Positions 1-8,792 of a stretch of 64,000 bases of DNA are shown piece after piece. A program made the translations under genes and the position numbers. Each line of letters opens with the position of its first letter. The stretch's first letter is position 1. The stretch comes from Microplitis mediator (taxonomy: Eukaryota > Arthropoda > Insecta > Hymenoptera > Braconidae), in contig NC_079970.1 of assembly GCF_029852145.1 (NCBI RefSeq), positions 19,720,331-19,784,330 on the forward strand, given 5' to 3'. Under the pieces are notes generated by a model, which saw only the letters and a list, made by a program, of their open reading frames with translations, did not search any database and had not been told where the DNA came from.

Positions 1-2842
1 TCGCATCCAGGAACCACAACAACAACTGTTGGAAATAATGGAACCAGTAGCAGTAGCAGTAGTAGCAGTAATATTGTGCCAGCATCACCTACTGCTTCAG
101 CTCCTACTTATTTACCAGCCCAAAATCGCGTTACTCAGCATCACATGTCATCATCAAAGCCTCCTCAGTCACCTACTCAACAATACTCAAGAACAACAAC
201 AATAGAATCTAGTCTACGACAAATAGCCTCGAGTATAGAAAGCAAACCACCACTAGGACGAATTCATCTAATTGAACGTCGCGAAGAAAGACCCGACCCA
301 TCAGCATTGCCACCAATAGCTTTTCGTGATCGTGGTCATACAATATCAGTAATGTCTCCCGTTCGAGACAGCATTCGTCGCGGTACTTCACCTCGTGTTA
401 AAGAAGTTCTACGCCCTGGAATAAATCCCAGCTCTGTATTCCTCCAACTGTATCATACCGCCCACTTTGGCAGCACCAACGAGAAACCTCTGCTGATACC
501 TCCAACGACGGCTTTGCAACGAGCTGTAACGAACCTCGACCGAATCCAACCCTACGAAACTCACAAGATCGGTGTCTTGTATGTGGGACCAAACCAAGCG
601 TCCAATGAATCGGAAATTCTGGCCAACCAATACGGGTCAATGAGATACGCGGAATTTCTCCAACGACTTGGTACTCTGGTTTGTCTGAAGAATGTCGACG
701 AGAGTGTCTTTCTCGGTGGGCTTGATCGCAACGGCGAGCATGGTAACTTTGCTTACATATGGCAGGATGACGTTACCCAGGTAGCTTTTCATGTCGCAAC
801 GCTCATGCCCACTAAGCAGAGTGATCCTAAGTGCACTTGGAAGAAACAACATATTGGAAATGATTATGTTACTATTGTTTATAATGAAAGTGGCGAGTCT
901 TATGACATTCAAACTGTCAAGGTATTTTTTTATCATCTATATTATTAAGAGAATAAGAAAAATTTTGTTCCATATCTCAATGATAGAGTTAGTTAATGTT
1001 ATTAAATTTTGTATCGTTAACAAGATCTTGGCTTGAATTTCTGCCTTATCATAGTTTCAGATTTTTTTATTCAATAGGTAATTCAATGCCTTAAGTTTTA
1101 AAAACAATTATGAATAAGATAAAAGACCTAGTACCCGATCACTTCATACATTTGTATAGATATAGATTTAGTAAAATTGAGTAAATATAGACATACAAAT
1201 ACATGACTGATCGGGTACTAGTTCCCTGATCGAGTACTGGGTCTCTTATCTGACATATAAATTTCGCGCTAAAAAATGTTGATATGATTTTATAAAATTA
1301 CTGACAAAAATTTTTAAATATTTTGGGATTACATCCAAATTTTTTTTTGTATTAATGAAAGACAGCCCTTTGATAAACCCAGAAAATTTAATCAGTTGAG
1401 ATATTTCAGAAAAAAAATATATTAGACTGCAAAAAAAAATTTGACCGTGGGTAAATTTTTTTTTAAAGAATCTCATAATTTATACAGTTATTGAAATCAA
1501 TTTGAAAGTTAATTGTTAAGACTTTAATAAACAATTAAATCATATTCACTAAATTTGGTAGTGATACTCGGGCAGGTTGCTCGTATTATTTAATTATTTA
1601 AATAATTAATTAATCATTTTTATTTATTATTTAGGGACAGTTTAATTATGCTTGTGTCATAATTCAACCATTAGATTATGGAGCTAATCAAGTAACAATA
1701 CAAGCAAGAGAAGAATTAGCTGAACATATTGGTCACAGTGAATCTAAAATAATATCTGATCAAAATCTTGGTATTTTATCAAGACAATTAGCTCTTCATG
1801 CTAATGTAATTATTTATAAATAATTAATAATTAAATTTTAGTGGTGTGCGAATTGTGTTCGAATCTAATCGAATAATTCAGATTTTCTAAGTATTCGTAA
1901 CTTTTCGAATTATTTGTAACTTTTCAAATTATTTGTAACTTTTCAAATTACTAAGAAAACTGATCAGTTTCCAAATATTCAATTTTTATTTAATGGAGAG
2001 CTTAGTTTTTGAAGTAACCAAAAATAATTTTTTCGTAAATTCGTGCCTAAGCTCAATTTTTCATGACAAAAATTTGAATTATAGGAAAAAATATTAACAA
2101 TGAATGTGCAGGTTGTTTAAGATCAGTAATTTATTGGATATTTAAATTATATCAAAATCCGCAACGTTTCGTTGACAATCTCAACTTCATCAGGTCTATA
2201 AATTAATAAATTAACAAACCATCAGAAGAATTTTGATGTTTTTAAGAATTTATATATTTGTATCATACATTTATATCTGTGTATGTGACATGTAAATGAT
2301 GGTTTATTAGTTTATTAATTTATAGACGCCTGATGAAGTTGAGATTGTCAACGAAACGTTGTGGATTTTGATATAATTTAAAGGTCAAATAAATTACTGA
2401 TTTTAAAAAACCTGAATATTCATTGTTATTTATTTGCTGAGATCTGAATATTATCATCATTATGGAAAAAATATTACAATTTTGAATAATTCAAAAGTTT
2501 CGAAAAATTCGAGTTATTCAAAAGTTCCAATAATTCGATTTGATTTGATACAAATAATTTATAAGTTCAAACTATTTGCACACCCGTATTAACTTTAATT
2601 GGTAATTTATTTATTTTAATATATATTTTTAGCTTGCATCAATGGTATCATCATCATTAAAAGCAAAAGGCCATAATCCATATTCTTCCAATTGGCTCGA
2701 ACGACTAAGACACATAAAACGACTGAGACGTCGTCTTCTAGAATCATCAAACAGTAGCTCAGACGACAAAACCGACGAAACGAGATCCAATGAACGTGTT
2801 CATATGGAAGATTTCACCGAGTACACGATACCGAAGACGTAA
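1..2842 (+). CDS. TSC2: Tuberin (TSC2), C-terminal exons with Rap-GAP domain; 5' partial
   Basis: Tuberin is the GTPase-activating subunit of the TSC1/TSC2 complex; it acts on Rheb and so restrains TORC1 (Drosophila orthologue: gigas). Three exons can be joined: 1-921 (open at the left edge), 1635-1805 and 2633-2842. All junctions are phase 0 with GT/AG borders, and the stop is at 2840-2842. The first exon starts in a low-complexity Ser/Thr linker with a run of eight serines, then enters the Rap-GAP domain near 490. HIGNDYVTIVYNESGE (about 850-897) contains the position of the asparagine thumb (codon 859-861). Exon 2 begins GQFNYACVIIQPLDY and exon 3 has WLERLRHIKRLRRR, matching the vertebrate C-terminal block. 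The domain looks intact. Identity is very secure from recalled family motifs; most of the protein lies upstream of the window. Confidence 0.96.
922..1634 (+). other. TSC2 intron with a small inverted-repeat element
   Basis: AT-rich intron. A compact inverted repeat at about 1116-1251 pairs AAAAGACCTAGTACCCGATC on the left with two right-hand motifs, TGATCGGGTACTAG and TGATCGAGTACTGGGTCTC. It looks like a small MITE of unknown family. I see no coding signal in the rest. Confidence 0.55.
1843..2585. repeat. Inverted-repeat element with GGTGTGCGAAT-type ends (copy 1), in TSC2 intron
   Basis: The left end GGTGTGCGAATTGTGTTCGA and the right end ATTTGCACACC are imperfect inverted repeats. Subterminal AATTCGAATAATTCG-like words recur on both sides. 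Related copies with the same ends are at about 31334-32613 and 54693-55848. A second, unrelated palindrome (2096-2427) is inserted inside. No clear target duplication is visible. Confidence 0.6.
2096..2427. repeat. Palindromic element carrying two head-to-head hammerhead-like motifs
   Basis: A 332-bp inverted repeat nested in the previous element; the arms begin and end at AACAATGAAT / ATTCATTGTT. Each arm carries the same structured motif pointing outward from the centre, once on each strand. On the + strand it is CTGATGA (2330-2336), a hairpin GTTGA/TCAAC (2338-2342 with 2348-2352) and GAAAC (2353-2357). The left arm holds its mirror image at about 2165-2197. This order matches the conserved core of hammerhead ribozymes found in Penelope-like retroelements. 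The base after the putative cleavage U is G, which is not permissive in the canonical rule, so this may be a relic. Confidence 0.6.
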
Positions 2843-3261
2843 ATTAATGTATTAATTTTAATTATTAATAAAATTATAATAATATAATAATAATATAGAT
2901 ATAAAAAATATATATTAATCAATATTTTGTCTGCAAATCATCGTTATTATTATTGTATGTTAATAAATTCATCAGCACTTTAAAATAGACATTTCAAATT
3001 TTTCGCGCTAAAAAACCGCGCCGTTTAAATAGAATTTTATGCGCACTGTTGTGATTCATGACATGCATGTACATACATAGTCCTTTTATAAAATTAAACG
3101 AATTTAATTATTTATCGCTAGTTTATGTAAGTTCATGATAAGAGAATCGTGATAAATTTATACCAGTTATATTAACTTTTACATTGTAGTTATCAGTGTT
3201 GATAAAATAATTGTAGACAACTGACATAACCTAGCAGGTTAATAGTTTTTAAACTTTTACA
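2843..3261. other. Intergenic region, TSC2 to canopy
   Basis: About 420 bp of AT-rich sequence holding the TSC2 3' UTR (AATAAA-like words soon after the stop) and the canopy promoter/5' UTR. No repeat boundary or additional ORF that I can support. Confidence 0.5.
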
Positions 3262-6200
3262 ATGATCCGAACATTGTTATTGTTAATTTTTTTATTGTTT
3301 ACATCAATTAATGCGGTTACTGAAGAAGATGAAGGTGTCAAATATGCTAATAAATGTGAAGGTAATATTTAAATTTCAAATGATAATTTTATTTTTATTA
3401 GTTTCTGTCATAATTTATTTACTTTTAGCAATAATTTGTTTACAGAAATTTGAAAAATTAAATAATTTATTGGTCGTTCTGTCATTTATATATTGGCTTT
3501 ATTAGCGCTTGATATAAATGATTTATATAAAATATGTAATAATCCATGAATATAAAAGTTATAAATTTTAATTGAATAAAAGTGAAATACGCGATAATTT
3601 ATTGTGTGATAACTGTCAAATACTTGGCTGAATGTTTGTAATTTCAGTCAGTTTTATTATTTTATTATTTAACGTTCATTTAATGAAAATTCCTAAAAGT
3701 TCAGATGATACTGAAGTTAACCGACGTCTAATAATTTTTCAATTTTTTTAAACAATAAAATGATCCTAAAGTTAGCAGACAATTAATAATTTTCCGATTT
3801 ATTTTTTAACAAATCAATGGCAAAAAAATGAAAAATAAAAATATGCACATGTAGAAAATTTAAAAAACTATAGGTGCAATTTTTTGAAATATTTTTTTTT
3901 TATAATTTATTGTTTCAAAAAGAATCCAAAAATTATTGGACGTCGGCTTACTTCAGTATCATACAATAAATTATTTTTAAAAAAATATTTGAAAAAATTG
4001 TACCCATAATTTTTTTAATTTTCTGTATGTGCATATTTTTATTTTTTGTAATTGATTTGTTGAAAAAAAAAAATTGAAAATTTTAAATCGCTTGAACTTC
4101 AGGATCATAAAATTTTGTATTATTAAATATTATGGAGACTATAATCATCATTACTCATAATTAATAATGAAGAACTATTTTAATTATTTAATTTTACGTT
4201 TTAGTGTGTAAAGTATTTTCTATGGAACTGGAAGCTAGGCTAGATGAGACTGGAAAGACTCATGATGTCCTGGAAGTTGGTTATTCCTTGGACGATATTG
4301 CTCCAAAAAAGAAAAAGGAGTACAAACAATCGTAATATTATTTATTAATATATTTAATTTAAAATCATGTCTAGATCAACTTAATAAAATGATGAATTCA
4401 TAGGAAAGTGGACAGTAAATTGAAACATAATTTAATTCTGACCATAAATTAGACGTTTCGTCCCCTTATTGGGACTTCTTCAGCAACTAAAACAAGTCAT
4501 CATTATAAACATTCACAACTTTTCAAATTAAATATTTAACTTTACAATCTCATAGTGAACATAATCAATACATAATATAAATACATCATAGGTTGATCGA
4601 TCATATAAACTCTATCGTCTACTAAATGTTTTTGAGACATCCCTGCTTAAAAAATCCTTATAGCTGTATGTATAAGGCTCTATACTTTAACACTTCTCAT
4701 AGAACTCATTCATTCTTTGCCGTAATATGGACGGGGGAGTCAAATTTAAGATTTGCAATTTACGGTTTCCAACGTCGGAAAGCGAGGAATAATCGTGGAA
4801 ATCGATAGGAAAATCCATGATTATCCTCATCCATCTTCATCCATCCTGATTTATCTCGATTTATCCTCATACATTCTCAGTAAAATGGTTCAAGTTTCGT
4901 ACTGGACAGTAGTAAATTTCTTATTCATTCTTTCATATATTAATTTTTTTTTTCCGATAAAAATTTCTATGGGAATCCGTGAGAATCTATTGGATTCTAT
5001 GAGATTTTCTAAACAGGGATACGTCATCATGTTTAATGATATAATAATTAGCATTTTAATATTTTTAATTACAATAAATAAATAACAATTTAATTGAATA
5101 AAGATAAACTACAAGAAAAGTTGCATGTTTTGTAATTGAAACTTTTTTTTAATGAAAGTTATGAAGAAAAATTCAAGAAAAAGTATTATGATAATTGATC
5201 CCGACGCGCTATCGTACGGAGAGATAAAAAATTATCCATGTTTTCCCTATCAGAATCACAACAAAAAGAAAATACAAGAGAATCGCGTGACTTGCATCGG
5301 TTCTTAGCTCTAATAGATGCAATTACGTAATCAATTAAAAGTCGTATTTTTGCGCCAAAATTTATTCAATTTTTATCAATATGTAGGGGAGAGAGGGCAG
5401 AGTGGGCCCCTTAACGAAAATAATTATAATATCATTAATTTTTTTTACGCGTTTACTTCTTTTTAGATCCTTGGTACTTATTTTCATTTCATTATGCTGC
5501 GTCCATTAAAATTGAAAAATCGAAAATTAGGGGCAAAGTGGGCCCTCCAAAAATTTCGGATTTGATATTTTTTATTCTTGACACGTGTGATATTTGCAAA
5601 TAACTATAAAACAATTGTATTTAATAATATAAAAGTCATTTTAATAGTCTGCTGCGATATAACTTTAAAACGTAATTTTATTATCTTTAACTTTTTTAAT
5701 AAATTATATTTAATGAACAGTTTTGGTGGTCTATTTTAGCCCTCATTATATAAAAAATTTCGATAAGCTTATTATCCGTCCGAATTTATTGGCGTATAGA
5801 AAATTTTAAGGGGCCCACTTTGCTTCCTCCTCCCCTAATTTATAAAAAAAAAATGAAAATTTTGACAAAAAAAAAAATGACTAAAACACATTCTTAAAAA
5901 GCTGTTCTTTTATCTATAAATAAATTTGTGATGATAAAAAATTAATGCAACTTCTCTATTCATGTGATACTCAATATTTATACTCTCAACCATTGAATAA
6001 TAATTGAGGTATCAATATATGATAGCACTATTTATAGATGATTACTTTCCTACTTTAATTTACTGCCCACCTCCCTATGAATTTATCATAGTATTTATTA
6101 ATTTTAAAATTTAAAATGGAGTGTCAATAAATTTTTTTTTGGTTTTATTTAATTAATTTTTAACTTTCAGCGAACTGAGGCTGGTTGAATCATTGGAAGA

Positions 6201-8643
6201 TATTTGTGAACGTATTTTAGAGTATAATATTCATAAGGAACGTGATGATAGCACGAGATTTTCTAAAGGAATGAGTCAAACATTCAAAACTCTCCATGGT
6301 CTTGTGTAAATAAGTTATTTATTTTTAAAAATGATTTTTCAAGTTTTTAAGTCAAAGCTTAAAGTATGTAATTATATTTGTTTGCCTATAATTACAGAGA
6401 TAAAGGAGTTAAAGTTGAGCTAGGAATACCCTATGAATTATGGGACAAGCCATCTGTTGAAATAACGACCTTGAAAACACAATGTGAAGATATGCTGGAG
6501 AATCATGAGTCAGATATTGAAGAATGGTATTTCAATCATCAAGGAAAAATACCCCTTGAAAGGTTAATAATTTATTTTTTATCTTTTTGCACAGTAATTA
6601 TATTTATTTATCTTTTAGTCCATTGTAAATAATATTCGTGATTAATGGGAAAGATAGACAAATAGTTTAATGTAAAACTTTTTTATTTAATATATATCAC
6701 TTCGACGAATATATAAAATGTATAATTTTTGGTATATACAGTAGGACCTCGTTATAAGACTACGCGTTATAAGACTCTTCCCCTGAATTTGTTAAAACTC
6801 CCTCGGAACACTTCCCTCTTTCCCTTCCCTCGCTTCCTCCTTTCCCTTCCCTCAATAAAAGTTTTATGCCGAAACCTCGCTATAAGACTAACGACCAATA
6901 CGACTAAAATTGAGGTAAAATGTACATACATAAAGATTGTACATTAAATAAATTATTTTCATAAAGAATACTGAAAATTTTGTGGTATCACATAATTAAT
7001 TAACAGAAAAGAACAACGAAATTCTGTTTTTTTATAATTGCACAAAAAATAGATTCACTGTATAATAGAGTAGAGTTGAATCGAATAGATAAATAAAACG
7101 CAAAACGACGATAGTCTTATAGCGAGGTTTGGCTCAAACGCTGTTAAGCACAATAGTGGGGGAGCTTCAATTCTAAGAATTTTTTCCCCTACAGCCCCGA
7201 ACTAGTCTTACAACGAGGTCCTACTGTGTTATCATTAGGTTCCGTAACAAACTATCTACGACAAAATATCCAAAAGAAAAAATATCTACGGACAAAATAT
7301 CCATGGACAAAATTTAAACACTACGAAATGTCTGCAAACGAAGTTACCAACCGAAATAATATTATGTGTGTAAAGTAGGGATCCCTGGTGGAAATTTTTC
7401 TGACTTTTCTCTGAAAAAGTCTTTAGAACTTTGAAAAAATCTTCAGAACTTTAGAACTGAGTTTTTTGGTACCGTCACTTACTATTCGAAGACAAAAAAT
7501 CCGCGATAAAATATTTGAATACATTTTATCCGATAGACAAAATATCCTCGAACTAAATACTCGATAGATAAAATATCTTATAATATAAATACTTTCCATA
7601 TAAATAGTACGGTACCCTTTTATCAGAAATGCTTAATATAGTTGCACATAAAATTTGAGTGTGTGATATCAAAAATAGATCAACACATATGCTTGGAATG
7701 GTACAGTACCCGTTTATCGAAAACCATTAATTATTTTTTCACTTAAAATATATTTTTCTGAATAAGATTTATCGACAGGATATTTTGTCATGAATTTTTG
7801 TCTCTCGAATATTTAGTCCGGGGATATTTTGTCTATCGGATATTTTGTCAGGGATATTTTATCCGCGAGCTACAAGTCGTGCTACCAGTTTTTCAGAGAA
7901 AATTCCGAAAAATTTCCACCAGGGATCAATTGTATATTAAAAAATATATGTGTTATATTTCAATCAAAGGTTTTACTCGCCTTTTACCCCTACGGCACAA
8001 CACACCCACTCAAGTACGCTCAAAATAATCCAGTAATTGACGAAATTAAATTAAAATATGAGTATTTATTCTTTAGTTCATCTAGTAAATATGGATATTT
8101 CATCCACAGATATTTCGTCCCGTGGATATTTTGGTCCGTAGATATTTTAGCGCGGCATTTTATCATTATATTAGTATATATCTAATTGTTATCTATGTGA
8201 CTATATTTGAATTTATATACTTGATTTTGTACCAGCATCTGTAATAATACAGATGTAATAATTTGTAAATTTCGTATTCATCGTAAAGCCCTGAAGAACT
8301 CAGCAAATTTGACGATAAAGTAAAAAAGTTTTACATTAAACTATTTGTCCATCTTTCCCATTAATCACGGATAGTAATTATACTAGAGTAAGAACCCCCA
8401 GAACTGTCAACTCTGACTAAAAATAATGCCCAGTCATCGAAACATTTACAGTAGATATTTAACTTGTCAAAAATATTTATCTCCAGGTATCTTTGTTCCG
8501 AGCGGGTGCTCATAGACGATGATGACTCATGTCTCAAAGAAAAAGGCGACATAGGCAAAGATCGCCGCGATAAGAAGTCTAAAGATAAAACCAAGAAACC
8601 TAATGATGAAAATAAAGTTAAAAATTCTAAACAAGAATTATAG
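3262..8643 (+). CDS. Canopy homolog 3/4-like protein (ER, saposin-like), five exons
   Basis: The canopy family are small secretory-pathway proteins with a saposin-like cysteine pattern; CNPY3/4 assist folding and traffic of Toll-like receptors in vertebrates. Exons: 3262-3361, 4205-4331, 6171-6305, 6398-6562, 8487-8643. All borders are GT/AG and phases agree, giving 227 aa. Residues 1 to about 21 are a signal peptide ([13 protein letters not shown]). Six cysteines follow: KCEVCK, EDICERI, KTQCEDM, RYLCSER and [25 protein letters not shown] and the RYLC block fit the family. The tail is a Lys/Asp-rich charged stretch ending KQEL, close to the KDEL/HDEL ER-retrieval signal. The last exon was placed by its RYLCSERVL motif after the acceptor at 8485-8486. 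Family is secure; assignment to CNPY3 versus CNPY4 is not. Confidence 0.9.
3705..4108. repeat. MITE family B (ATGATACTGAAGTTAGC... ends), copy nested in itself
   Basis: In canopy intron 1. The outer copy runs from ATGATACTGAAGTTAACCGAC to CTTCAGGATCAT. A second copy of the same family (3760-3962, 203 bp) is inserted in it, flanked by a perfect 8-bp duplication ACAATAAA (3752-3759 and 3963-3970). The family has asymmetric ends: one reads GATACTGAAGTTAGCCGACG, the other GATCCTGAAGTTAGCAGACA. The 8-bp duplication suggests mobilisation by a hAT-type transposase. Confidence 0.85.
4452..4483 (-). other. Hammerhead-ribozyme-like motif (degenerate core)
   Basis: On the minus strand the order is CTGAAGA, a hairpin with stem GTCCC/GGGAC, then GAAAC followed directly by GTC. 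A hammerhead core needs CTGATGA; here one base differs. GTC would be a canonical cleavage triplet. Similar motifs are known in Penelope-like elements. No flanking stem I was demonstrated. Confidence 0.4.
5386..5835. repeat. MITE with GGGGAGAG...GTGGGCCCCTTAA ends, flanked by TA
   Basis: The left end GGGGAGAGAGGGCAGAGTGG and the right end CCACTTTGCTTCCTCCTCCC are inverted repeats, with GTGGGCCCC/GGGGCCCAC just inside. The dinucleotide TA lies directly outside both ends (5384-5385, 5836-5837), as expected for Tc1/mariner-type insertion. It is non-coding and nested in a larger element. Confidence 0.7.
6739..7226. repeat. Pogo/Tigger-like MITE (CAGTAGGACCTCGTTATAAG ends)
   Basis: The left end CAGTAGGACCTCGTTATAAG and the right end CTTACAACGAGGTCCTACTG are near-perfect inverted repeats. 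Internal copies CCTCGCTATAAGACTA and TAGTCTTATAGCGAGG form a second inverted pair. TA precedes the left end; TG follows the right, so the TA duplication is half decayed. TIR style (CAGT...CCTCGTTATAA) fits pogo/Tigger-type Tc1/mariner elements. Confidence 0.7.
7258..8170. repeat. Foldback element built from repeated GACAAAATATCC words
   Basis: The left half repeats GACAAAATATCC and variants at least six times (7270-7320, 7480-7590). The right half has the reverse word GGATATTTTGTC and variants at least eight times (7770-7870, 8090-8160). An inner inverted pair (TCCCTGGTGGAAATTTTTC near 7381 and the reverse near 7910) marks a further insertion. The architecture resembles foldback transposons with subterminal repeat arrays. 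Confidence 0.6.
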
Positions 8644-8792
8644 TTAACAATTTACTTGACTGATTTTAATTATACACTTAATAATAGTTTAGGTTTTGTG
8701 TCACTCAAAGTTAACTTTTATTAACTGAAGTTGTTTTTATTTTAAAAATAAAATTAAAAAAAAAACAAATGATGGCTTTATCTTTATAAATA

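Larger units (their letters stand above)
4397..6082. repeat. Large inverted-repeat element filling canopy intron 2
   Basis: The left end TTCATAGGAAAGTGGACAGT (4397) is matched in inverse orientation by ACTGCCCACCTCCCTATGAA at about 6062-6081. Inside lie a hammerhead-like motif on the minus strand (4452-4483) and an independent TA-flanked MITE (5386-5835). No transposase ORF is visible, so it is non-autonomous or decayed. Confidence 0.55.
6637..8369. repeat. Outer inverted-repeat element in canopy intron 4 with nested insertions
   Basis: CGTGATTAATGGGAAAGATA at 6637 is the inverse of TCTTTCCCATTAATCACG ending at 8369; similarity continues inward about 50 bp (ATAGTTTAATGTAAAAC). Two unrelated repeats sit inside it: a pogo/Tigger-like MITE (6739-7226) and a foldback array (about 7258-8170). 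The sequence carries no real gene; open frames inside are repeat artefacts. Confidence 0.7.

Noticed and set aside
3311..3505. 64-codon ORF overlapping the canopy first exon
   Set aside because: It runs in another frame from the exon into intron 1 and is hydrophobic only because of AT-rich codons.
7798..8185. ORFs of 76 and 118 codons
   Set aside because: They lie within the GGATATTTTGTC foldback repeat and overlap in different frames.
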